Positions 1-4,388 of a stretch of DNA of 6,842 bases are shown here, piece by piece. The position numbers and the translations under genes are program-made. Origin of the DNA: Bacillota bacterium (GTDB lineage: Bacteria; Bacillota_I; Bacilli_A; RF39; UBA660); NCBI GenBank assembly GCA_018381595.1, contig JAGZRP010000039.1, positions 1 through 6,842 on the forward strand, in the 5' to 3' direction. Under the pieces are notes generated by a model. The model saw only the letters and a list, made by a program, of their open reading frames with translations, had not been told where the DNA came from and searched no databases. Positions within the stretch are counted from its first letter, which is position 1. The number at the start of each line of letters is the position of its first letter.

Positions 1-1
1 A

Positions 2-67
2 GTTCTAAATCATACCGTTCTCATTTTACTTCTGCTGCTATTATTAGTAGTTGAAATAAAGAAATAG
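2..67 (+). CDS. Small Leu-rich membrane peptide, copy 1 (5'-partial), putative type I toxin
   Basis: The last 21 codons and the TAG stop of a peptide otherwise 30 residues long, cut by the window's left edge; the reading frame starts at base 2. The visible part has a VLNHTVLI start, a run of seven leucines, then VVEIKK. Against copy 2 it has five synonymous codon changes (including CTG CTG for CTC TTA in the Leu run) and one Val/Ile swap, so the protein rather than the DNA is conserved. I do not recognise the family. Size, the single hydrophobic segment and the antisense partner match type I toxins of the Ibs, ShoB or Fst kind by architecture only. Confidence 0.75.
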   Translation, partial: VLNHTVLILLLLLLLVVEIKK

Positions 68-91
68 CACCCATTTCACTGAAATAGGTGC
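55..91 (-). terminator. Terminator of antisense RNA 1
   Basis: The arms 67-78 and 80-91 (GCACCCATTTCA and TGAAATAGGTGC on +) fold into a 12-bp hairpin. On the - strand the single non-Watson-Crick position is a G-U pair, while on the + strand it is an A-C mismatch, so the fold favours the - transcript. It is followed on the - strand by a U-rich tail (bases 66-55) interrupted by a C. The hairpin begins at the last base of the peptide's stop codon. Confidence 0.75.
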
Positions 92-166
92 ACCACCAAT
101 AGTTGGGAAGCACTCAACAAATGAAGGTTGAATATTCCCATTTTTTATATGAGATTTCTCTCATCT
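58..166 (-). ncRNA. Putative antisense RNA antitoxin, copy 1
   Basis: Predicted - strand RNA of about 109 nt. It runs from a start near 166 (6-8 nt after the -10 at 173-178) to the U-rich tail after the hairpin at 67-91. It would contain a 5' hairpin with a 6-bp stem and GAAA loop (149-164), the complement of the toxin mRNA terminator (105-139) and a 3' terminator hairpin. It overlaps the stop codon and 3' UTR of the peptide mRNA, as in convergent type I systems such as txpA/RatA. Ends are inferred from promoter and terminator, not observed. Confidence 0.68.
105..146 (+). terminator. Terminator of toxin mRNA, copy 1
   Basis: GGGAA (105-109) and TCAAC (114-118) pair with TTCCC (135-139) and GTTGA (127-131) around a small internal loop. 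Six T's follow at 141-146. This gives a + strand intrinsic terminator. The left arm doubles as the sequence complementary to the leader of the neighbouring copies. Confidence 0.7.
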
Positions 167-172
167 AATTCT

Positions 173-201
173 ATTTTACTACGTTATATACTTTATATCA
201 A
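173..201 (-). promoter_or_regulatory. Antisense RNA promoter, copy 1
   Basis: On the - strand, a -35 TTGATA (201-196), a 17-nt spacer and a -10 TAAAAT (178-173). This is close to the vegetative sigma consensus and is preserved at the same place in all three copies. Expected start is near 166. Confidence 0.78.
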
Positions 202-249
202 GATATTTCAATTCTATTTATATATACTTGAAACAAGGAAAAGTTATCT

Positions 250-278
250 TTGAAGAAGTATATATCATTAGGAATATT
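250..278 (+). promoter_or_regulatory. Toxin promoter, copy 2
   Basis: TTGAAG (250-255), 17-nt spacer, AATATT (273-278). It is weaker than the antisense promoter. The start site would fall near 284-285, placing GTTGAGTGC at the very 5' end of the mRNA. The same arrangement occurs in copy 3. Confidence 0.55.
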
Positions 279-294
279 TAACCGTTGAGTGCTT

Positions 295-325
295 GCCGAG
301 CTTCCATGATGAATAGGAAGGAGGC
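295..325 (+). promoter_or_regulatory. SD-sequestering leader hairpin, toxin copy 2
   Basis: GCC (295-297) and CTTCC (301-305) pair with GGC (323-325) and GGAAG (316-320). The loop is 306-315 and a small internal loop separates the two helices. The SD AGGAGG (319-324, 9 nt before the ATG) lies wholly in the 3' arm, so translation should be blocked while the hairpin holds. Copy 3 keeps the same pairs, with one C-G changed to U-G. Confidence 0.6.
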
Positions 326-333
326 TAGAGAAT

Positions 334-426
334 ATGAAGAAAAGAATTTTTATGATAAAGGTTCTAAATCATACAGTTCTCATTTTACTTCTCTTACTAT
401 TATTAGTAATTGAGATAAAAAAATAG
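334..426 (+). CDS. 30-aa Lys/Leu-rich membrane peptide, putative type I toxin, copy 2
   Basis: Encodes 30 residues. A basic N-terminus (KKR at 2-4, K9) is followed by a hydrophobic span from V10 to I28 with seven consecutive leucines (18-24), a single E27 and a KK tail. The ATG at 334 follows a strong AGGAGG (319-324) by 9 nt. The same ORF exists in the neighbouring copies. Against copy 3 there are five synonymous changes and three conservative ones (Met/Ile, Ile/Val, Ile/Val), which argues that it is translated and selected. A short peptide of this build would insert in the cytoplasmic membrane, and overproduction of such peptides is usually toxic. The antisense RNA on the other strand suggests type I control. 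The sequence matches no family I can name; a small membrane regulator is the alternative. Confidence 0.8.
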   Translation: MKKRIFMIKVLNHTVLILLLLLLLVIEIKK

Positions 427-455
427 CACTCAATTTACTCACGTAGATTCAGTGC
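417..455 (-). terminator. Terminator of antisense RNA 2
   Basis: GCACTCAAT (426-434) and ATTCAGTGC (447-455) form a stem of eight pairs with one internal mismatch and a 12-nt loop. On the - strand it is followed by TA and seven U's (423-417). The stem sequence differs from copies 1 and 3, but the position next to the stop codon and the U tail are kept. Confidence 0.65.
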
Positions 456-531
456 TTACCCATAAAGTTTGGTGAGTACTCAACGTAGAATGGTTGAATA
501 TTTCCATTTTTATATGAGATTTCTCTCATCT
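418..531 (-). ncRNA. Putative antisense RNA antitoxin, copy 2
   Basis: Predicted - strand RNA of about 114 nt from near 531 to the U-run at 423-417. The 5' hairpin (514-529, GAAA loop) is identical to the other copies. The middle and 3' parts (about 426-490) differ strongly from copies 1 and 3. It should pair fully with its own toxin mRNA and imperfectly with the neighbours'. Confidence 0.68.
471..511 (+). terminator. Terminator of toxin mRNA, copy 2
   Basis: TCAAC (480-484) pairs with GTTGA (493-497), and GG (471-472) with CC (504-505) around weaker pairs. Five T's follow (507-511). The hairpin is less perfect than in copies 1 and 3. Confidence 0.55.
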
Positions 532-537
532 AATTCT

Positions 538-566
538 ATTTTACTACGTTATATATTTTATATCAA
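538..566 (-). promoter_or_regulatory. Antisense RNA promoter, copy 2
   Basis: On the - strand, TTGATA (566-561), a 17-nt spacer and TAAAAT (543-538), with the same boxes and spacing as copy 1. Expected start is near 531. Confidence 0.78.
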
Positions 567-613
567 GATATTTCAATGATATTTTATTGATTTGAAACAA
601 GGAAAAGTTGTAT

Positions 614-642
614 TTGAAAAAATATATATCATTAGGAATATT
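614..642 (+). promoter_or_regulatory. Toxin promoter, copy 3
   Basis: TTGAAA (614-619), 17-nt spacer, AATATT (637-642). The predicted start near 648-649 puts ATTGGGTGC at the mRNA 5' end, equivalent to copy 2. Confidence 0.55.
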
Positions 643-658
643 TAACCATTGGGTGCTT

Positions 659-687
659 GCCAATTTCCAGATGAATAGGAAGGAGGC
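659..687 (+). promoter_or_regulatory. SD-sequestering leader hairpin, toxin copy 3
   Basis: GCC (659-661) and TTTCC (664-668) pair with GGC (685-687) and GGAAG (678-682) around a 9-nt loop. The SD AGGAGG (681-686) is in the 3' arm. Relative to copy 2 the helix keeps its pairing through a U-G in place of a C-G. Confidence 0.6.
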
Positions 688-695
688 TTGAGAAT

Positions 696-788
696 ATGAA
701 AAAGAGAATTTTTATTGTAAAAGTTCTAAATCATACAGTTCTCATTTTACTTCTTTTACTACTATTAGTAGTTGAGATAAAAAAATAG
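696..788 (+). CDS. 30-aa Lys/Leu-rich membrane peptide, putative type I toxin, copy 3
   Basis: Paralogue of the peptide at 334-426, also 30 residues: KKR at 2-4, K9, a seven-leucine run at 18-24, E27 and terminal KK. It differs from copy 2 at residues 7, 8 and 26 by conservative swaps only, and its last 21 residues are identical to the visible part of copy 1 despite different codons. AGGAGG at 681-686 sits 9 nt before the ATG. The stop codon's last base starts the antisense terminator hairpin (788-812). It is probably membrane-inserted and controlled by antisense RNA 3, but no family is recognised, so toxicity is inferred from architecture alone. Confidence 0.8.
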   Translation: MKKRIFIVKVLNHTVLILLLLLLLVVEIKK

Positions 789-812
789 CACCCATTTCAC
801 TGAAATAGGTGC
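779..812 (-). terminator. Terminator of antisense RNA 3
   Basis: The hairpin 788-812 has the same 12-bp stem as copy 1, with a G-U pair only on the - strand. It is followed on the - strand by TA and seven U's (785-779). It is the best formed of the three antisense terminators. Confidence 0.8.
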
Positions 813-886
813 AAACCCAAATTCGGGAAGCACTCAACAAACGAAGGTTGAATATTCCCATCTTTTATATGAGATTTCTCTCATCT
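780..886 (-). ncRNA. Putative antisense RNA antitoxin, copy 3
   Basis: Predicted - strand RNA of about 107 nt from near 886 to the U-run at 785-779. It has the conserved 5' hairpin with GAAA loop (869-884), the complement of the toxin terminator, and a strong 3' terminator over the peptide stop codon. Sequence over the shared region is close to copy 1 and unlike copy 2. Confidence 0.7.
825..866 (+). terminator. Terminator of toxin mRNA, copy 3
   Basis: GGGAA (825-829) and TCAAC (834-838) pair with TTCCC (855-859) and GTTGA (847-851). A T-rich tail follows (861-866, with one C). Same design as copy 1. Confidence 0.65.
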
Positions 887-892
887 AATTCC

Positions 893-921
893 ATTTTACT
901 ACGTGATACAATTTATATCAA
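893..921 (-). promoter_or_regulatory. Antisense RNA promoter, copy 3
   Basis: On the - strand, TTGATA (921-916), a 17-nt spacer and TAAAAT (898-893). Both boxes are identical to copies 1 and 2 although the spacer has drifted. Expected start is near 886. Confidence 0.78.
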
Positions 922-995
922 GTTTCTATTAGGAATATTTATTTATTTTATAGATATCAATTTAAAATTTAGAAGAGTTCTCTTTTATTTTTTGT

Positions 996-1021
996 ATATT
1001 TTTTAAAATGAAACATAATCT
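996..1021 (+). promoter_or_regulatory. Sigma-E-like promoter of spoVID
   Basis: ATATT (996-1000), a 13-nt spacer and CATAATCT (1014-1021) resemble the mother-cell sigma-E pattern (ATA-type -35 and CATA-type -10). The start would be near 1028, just before the SD AGGTGG (1031-1036). B. subtilis spoVID is sigma-E controlled, which fits. The rest of 942-1042 is plain AT-rich spacer. Confidence 0.5.
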
Positions 1022-1042
1022 TAAAGTGAAAGGTGGGAAAGT

Positions 1043-1930
1043 ATGAAAAAAATAATTCCATTTCATAAAGAAATTCCTTTTAAAACCAATCTAGCAGAGA
1101 TTACAAGTATTTCCTTGGAACATACCATACATCCTGATGCGAATACAGTAAAAGGTTCATTTATTGTAAGTGGAGAATATAAAATTTCCGAGAATAGTAA
1201 TTGTGTTGAGGCATTTTCTTATGATTTACCATTTGAATCTACATTTGAAAATTGTAATTTAGATAAGGCAATCATTGATATTCATGACTTCTATTATGAA
1301 ATTGTGAATTCAAGTGTGTTAACCGTACATATTGAACTTTGTGTACAAAATATAATAGAAGATCCAATTGTTGTGAATATAAAAGTAGATGAGTCAGAAG
1401 AAATAGAAAAACAAGTAGTTTCAAAAGAAGAGGAAATTGAAGAACTTGTCCGTGAAAAAGTAGAAGAAACAGGTGTTTCTAAGTTAGATACAATTGAACA
1501 AGAAATACAAGAATTATTTGCGAAAGAAGAAGAGGAAGAAGCGAAAAAGATAGAACCTGTAGAAGAAATCAAAGAAGTGAAAGCACAAGTCGTTCAAGCT
1601 GAAATTGAAGAAATAAAAAAAGAAGAAGAGAAAGAAGATAGACCTGCGATGGAAACAGAAGAGGTAAAAAAAATAGAAAGTAAGGAAGAAGAGAAAATGG
1701 AAGAATATGTAGAAGAAAGAGAACAGGAAAATAAAATTGACGAAATTTTAGAACAGATGGATACGAAAGAAACTTATGCGACATACAAAGTGTATATTGT
1801 AAGAGAAAACGACTCTCTAGAAACTATTATTGAGAAGTATGATACATCTAGAGATGATTTAGCACTTTATAATGATTTAAACGAAATTAAAATTGGTGAT
1901 AAAATCATGATTCCATCACAACATGCGTAG
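1043..1930 (+). CDS. spoVID: Stage VI sporulation protein D-like (SpoVID), spore coat morphogenesis
   Basis: 295 residues in three parts. An N-terminal beta-rich domain (about 1-107) contains TSISLEHTI and FIVSGEY and resembles the SpoVID N-terminus. A very acidic, Glu/Lys-rich linker (about 115-240) is probably extended or coiled. A C-terminal LysM domain (about 247-292) begins at YKVYIVRENDSLE and ends at IGDKIMIPS. In B. subtilis SpoVID links the SpoIVA basement layer to the encasing coat proteins on the forespore surface, and its LysM has been tied to lipid II binding. This protein is much shorter than B. subtilis SpoVID, mainly in the linker. The start is set by AGGTGG 6 nt upstream. It overlaps the next gene by 8 nt, the same spoVID-ysxE order as in Bacillus. 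SipL is the clostridial counterpart and the main alternative name. Confidence 0.82.
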   Translation: MKKIIPFHKEIPFKTNLAEITSISLEHTIHPDANTVKGSFIVSGEYKISENSNCVEAFSYDLPFESTFENCNLDKAIIDIHDFYYEIVNSSVLTVHIELCVQNIIEDPIVVNIKVDESEEIEKQVVSKEEEIEELVREKVEETGVSKLDTIEQEIQELFAKEEEEEAKKIEPVEEIKEVKAQVVQAEIEEIKKEEEKEDRPAMETEEVKKIESKEEEKMEEYVEEREQENKIDEILEQMDTKETYATYKVYIVRENDSLETIIEKYDTSRDDLALYNDLNEIKIGDKIMIPSQHA

Positions 1931-2837
1931 TTTAAACCGTGTTTTAGAAAAATATGAATTTCATCCAACAAGATATCAAATGCGTGGAAAAGTAACATTT
2001 ATTGATACCGATACAGGAAGATATGCACTGAAGGAAAAAAAGGATCATGATAATGAGGAAATACTAAAGTATTTAAAGAGTAGAAACTTTCAATATTTTC
2101 CTGAAATCGTAAGCCAAGAAGATGATGATATTTTAGTAACCAAAGTAGAAGATGATGTTCCAATGCCACCAGAACAAAAAGCAGCGGATTTGATTGATTT
2201 AATGGCATTACTTCACAGTAAAACAACACACTATAAAGAAGTAGACATTAGTGATTTTAAAAAACTTTATGAAGATATTAGCAATAATATCTTTTATTTA
2301 CAAACTTATTATGATGATATGATATCTGTCATTGAAACCCATGTAATTATGAGTCCCAGTGAATATTTACTAGCCCGTAATTTTTCACAAATTCAAGGAA
2401 GTCTCTATTATGCGAAAGAATCCTTAGAAAAATGGTATGATAAAGTAAAAGAAAAAAGAAAACAACGTACAGTTGTTTTACATAACCATTTAGAACTTTC
2501 TCATTTTATCAGAAATCAAAATGCATATTTAACAAGTTGGGATAAATCTGAGTTTGGAATTCCTATCTTTGATTTCTATAAGTTTTATAAAAAACATGAT
2601 TTAGATTTTGAATTTGATGAATTATTAAAAAGGTATGAAAGAAATTATCCCTTATTAGAAGAAGAGAGAATCTTATTATTTATTTTAATGGCACTTCCCG
2701 ATAAAATAGAATGGGATGACAACGAATATAACATGTGTAGAAAAATCAGTCACATGATAGATTCCATTTATAAAACAGAAATGATTATATCACCATATAA
2801 TACGAAAAATGGAAAACAAGAAGAGTATCAAAAATAA
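1923..2837 (+). CDS. ysxE: YsxE/CotS-like spore coat protein, degenerate kinase fold
   Basis: 304 residues that look like the CotS/YsxE/YutH group, which has an aminoglycoside-phosphotransferase-like fold and sits in spore coats. Visible landmarks are GRYALKEKK (32-40, with the likely nucleotide-site Lys37), FQYFPEIV (56-63), the hinge-like LVTKVEDDVP (71-80), a catalytic-loop equivalent HNHLELSHFI (187-196) and SWDKSEFGIPIFDFYKFY (205-222). In the loop the usual catalytic Asp and Asn (HxDxxxxN) are both His, so enzyme activity is unlikely and a structural role is probable. The start overlaps the end of spoVID by 8 nt and has no SD of its own, implying translational coupling. The name rests on synteny with spoVID as well as on sequence. 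Confidence 0.75.
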   Translation: MRSLNRVLEKYEFHPTRYQMRGKVTFIDTDTGRYALKEKKDHDNEEILKYLKSRNFQYFPEIVSQEDDDILVTKVEDDVPMPPEQKAADLIDLMALLHSKTTHYKEVDISDFKKLYEDISNNIFYLQTYYDDMISVIETHVIMSPSEYLLARNFSQIQGSLYYAKESLEKWYDKVKEKRKQRTVVLHNHLELSHFIRNQNAYLTSWDKSEFGIPIFDFYKFYKKHDLDFEFDELLKRYERNYPLLEEERILLFILMALPDKIEWDDNEYNMCRKISHMIDSIYKTEMIISPYNTKNGKQEEYQK

Positions 2838-3017
2838 AAATAGTAAGAATAAATTAAACCTAGTAATTAGGAAAAAAGTAAGAATTAGTTGATAAATTAA
2901 TAATGTAAAACAACAAAAAGTACAAATATACCAACGACCACGTCCACAAAAGAAATTATTATTACGCATAAGTATCACCTATTATAAAATATGAGAAATA
3001 GATGATTTTGTGATATG

Positions 3018-3048
3018 AAAAGTATCAATCTTATTTTGATACTTTTTT
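3018..3048 (+). terminator. Terminator of the spoVID-ysxE unit
   Basis: An 11-bp perfect stem, AAAAGTATCAA (3018-3028) with TTGATACTTTT (3036-3046), a 7-nt loop and a T-run to 3048. It lies about 180 bp after ysxE. The stretch in between (2838-3017) is A-rich with scattered stops and no supported gene. Confidence 0.82.
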
Positions 3049-3080
3049 GTTAGAAAATTTTGGTTTTTAAATTAGAAATC

Positions 3081-3109
3081 TTTCGGCAAACATCTGTTTG
3101 TGTTATAAT
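3081..3109 (+). promoter_or_regulatory. dinB promoter (extended -10)
   Basis: A consensus -10 TATAAT (3104-3109) preceded by TGT, giving an extended -10. The -35 position (TTTCGG, 3081-3086, 17-nt spacer) is poor. The start is expected near 3116, which leaves a leader of only about 9 nt before the ATG at 3125. Confidence 0.7.
3087..3100 (+). promoter_or_regulatory. Probable LexA (SOS) operator of dinB
   Basis: A perfect inverted repeat, CAAACA-TC-TGTTTG, lying entirely within the promoter spacer. It keeps the AAC-N4-GTT core of the Gram-positive LexA/DinR box (close to CGAAC-N4-GTTCG), with one symmetrical change per half-site. A repressor bound here would block the polymerase. Y-family polymerases are classic SOS genes. 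No lexA gene is in the window, so the regulator is inferred. Confidence 0.7.
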
Positions 3110-3124
3110 AAAAATGGTGATAGT

Positions 3125-4333
3125 ATGGAGAGAATTATATTTCATATTGATGTCAATAATGCTTTTCTATCTTGGACTGCAATTGATTTGTTGAATAAGG
3201 GATATCAGTATGATATTAGAGAGTCTTATGCAGCGGTAGGTGGAGATGAAAAGTCAAGACGTGGTATTATTTTAGCAAAATCTCCAAAGGCAAAAAAGTG
3301 TGGAGTAGTAACAGGAGAAACACTATTTAGTGCAAGAAAGAAATGCCCAGCATTAAGAACCTATCCCCCTAATTATGATTGGTATCAAAAAAATTCCAAT
3401 GCATTATTTCAACTACTTAGTAAATATACTCCAGATATTGAAGTAGCAAGTATTGATGAGTGTTACTTGGATTATGGAAAAGTAAAAAAACTTTATGGAG
3501 ATGAATTAGAATTTGCCAAAAAATTGCAACAAGAAATTTATGACAAGTTAAAGTTTACAGTGAATATTGGGATCGCCAATTGTAAACTCTGTGCGAAAAT
3601 GGCATCAGATTTTTCCAAACCAAATAAAATTCATACTTTGTATCAATTCGAAATAGAGAAAAAAATGTTTCCTCTTCCTGTAGACGATTTGTTTGGAATT
3701 GGAAAACAGACAAGTTGTAAACTTCATCAACTCAATATTCATACGATTTCTGATTTAGCGCATTCTGATGCATCTTATTTATATAAATATTTTAAAAATA
3801 GTGCATTAAAAATGGTAGAATGGGCGAATGGGTATGATAATTCAGAAGTGATATCGGAAGTAACAGAAAGAAAAGGAATTTCAAATACAACAACACTTCC
3901 AAAAGATATGAACTCTACGGAGGAGATTTTTCCTATTTTACATGCAATTGCTGAAAATGTAGGATTATCGCTTCGCAAGAAAAATAAATATGCAAAGACC
4001 ATTGCAATTATTGTAAAAGATAAATTTTTCAAAAGTTATTCTCATCAAAAGCAACTTGTAAACCCAACATGCAGTACTTCAGATATTTTTGAAATCAGTA
4101 AAGAATTATTTTTAGAAGCATGGAAAAGAGAACCCGTGCGTCTCATTGGAATTCGCTTAGATAATTTAGTTGAAAATGTCACTTATCAAGTTTCTTTATT
4201 TGAAGATGAAACAGAACAAATTGAAAAAGAAACCCTTGATTTTGTAGTAGATGAACTGAAACAAAAATTTGGGGATCAAGCAATCAAAAAAGCATCATTA
4301 ACAGAAAATAAAATAAAAAGAAAATTCGATTGA
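3125..4333 (+). CDS. dinB: DNA polymerase IV (Y-family translesion polymerase)
   Basis: 402 residues from the chosen ATG; copies undamaged and damaged templates with low fidelity. Palm motif HIDVNNAF (7-14) carries metal ligand Asp9 and, five residues on, steric-gate Phe14. SIDECYLDY (109-117) supplies Asp111 and Glu112. A helix-hairpin-helix-like thumb (LPVDDLFGIGKQ, 184-195) and a C-terminal little-finger region follow. QVSLF (355-359) fits the beta-clamp-binding pentapeptide. An upstream ATG at 3098 would add nine residues, but it lies before the -10 box and so cannot be on the mRNA; MERIIFHID also matches the family start. GGTGA (3116-3120) is the only SD, 4 nt from the ATG. It is monocistronic-looking, between a terminator and the next gene's own promoter. 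All key residues are present. Confidence 0.93.
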   Translation: MERIIFHIDVNNAFLSWTAIDLLNKGYQYDIRESYAAVGGDEKSRRGIILAKSPKAKKCGVVTGETLFSARKKCPALRTYPPNYDWYQKNSNALFQLLSKYTPDIEVASIDECYLDYGKVKKLYGDELEFAKKLQQEIYDKLKFTVNIGIANCKLCAKMASDFSKPNKIHTLYQFEIEKKMFPLPVDDLFGIGKQTSCKLHQLNIHTISDLAHSDASYLYKYFKNSALKMVEWANGYDNSEVISEVTERKGISNTTTLPKDMNSTEEIFPILHAIAENVGLSLRKKNKYAKTIAIIVKDKFFKSYSHQKQLVNPTCSTSDIFEISKELFLEAWKREPVRLIGIRLDNLVENVTYQVSLFEDETEQIEKETLDFVVDELKQKFGDQAIKKASLTENKIKRKFD

Positions 4334-4358
4334 CGTTTTAGGCATCATCTGTTAAAAT
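4330..4358 (+). promoter_or_regulatory. Promoter of the amidoligase gene
   Basis: TTGACG (4330-4335), 17-nt spacer, TAAAAT (4353-4358), one of the best vegetative-type promoters in the window. Its -35 box overlaps the dinB stop codon (4331-4333). The start near 4365 leaves a 24-nt leader with an AAGGGA SD (4372-4377). Confidence 0.72.
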
Positions 4359-4388
4359 AACTTCTTACAAAAAGGGAAGTGGAATCCA

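Larger units (their letters stand above)
1..202 (+). repeat. Toxin-antitoxin-like cassette, copy 1 (left-truncated)
   Basis: First of three tandem copies of a cassette of about 360 bp. The window edge removes its toxin promoter, leader and start codon. What remains is the 3' part of the peptide gene, the post-stop hairpin (67-91), the + strand terminator (105-146), a 6-bp hairpin (149-164) and the - strand promoter (173-201). Landmarks recur in copies 2 and 3: stop codons at 65, 424 and 786, and the 6-bp hairpins at 149, 514 and 869. Spacing is therefore 355-365 bp. Confidence 0.93.
203..567 (+). repeat. Toxin-antitoxin-like cassette, copy 2 (complete)
   Basis: The first complete copy in the window: toxin promoter (250-278), leader hairpin (295-325), peptide gene (334-426), 3' UTR and terminator (to about 511), and antisense promoter (538-566). 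The coding part and both promoters are close to copies 1 and 3, but the segment just after the stop codon (about 426-490) is clearly diverged. This is the part shared by mRNA and antisense RNA. Confidence 0.93.
568..922 (+). repeat. Toxin-antitoxin-like cassette, copy 3 (complete)
   Basis: Third copy, with all elements present: toxin promoter (614-642), leader hairpin (659-687), peptide gene (696-788), terminator (825-866) and antisense promoter (893-921). Similarity stops just after the antisense -35 box. A 14-base fragment matching the next unit's toxin -10 region survives at 928-941, so the array appears to end in a partly deleted fourth unit. Confidence 0.93.

Noticed and set aside
1..922. 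CRISPR array or insertion sequence as an explanation of the repeats
   Set aside because: The units are about 360 bp with coding and promoter content, not short repeats with spacers. There is no transposase and no terminal inverted repeats at the unit ends.
809..1006. A 65-residue + strand ORF starting at a GTG in the copy 3 antisense terminator
   Set aside because: It begins inside the repeat, in sequence that copies 1 and 2 do not keep open, has no SD, and crosses the decayed repeat end. It is a chance ORF.
1381..1760. Glu/Lys-rich stretch of spoVID as a possible low-complexity frameshift
   Set aside because: The frame stays open on both sides, with the SpoVID-like domain before it and LysM after it. 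Acidic linkers are usual in this family.
2790..2978. A 62-residue - strand ORF rich in Phe and Leu, convergent with ysxE
   Set aside because: It is the complement of an A-rich stretch, overlaps the ysxE end, has no SD and shows only low-complexity F/L content.
2809..2993. Short basic reading frames after ysxE (27 codons from 2809, and an Arg/Pro-containing frame without a normal start at about 2906-2993)
   Set aside because: The first is Lys/Asn low complexity overlapping ysxE; the second has no usable start or SD. They could be remnants of a small basic protein, but nothing supports this.
3015..3053. A 12-codon ORF over the terminator at 3018-3048
   Set aside because: It consists almost entirely of the terminator hairpin and T-run and lacks an SD.
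3098..3124. An upstream ATG extending dinB by nine residues
   Set aside because: It precedes the -10 box, and the added residues do not belong to the conserved start of the family.
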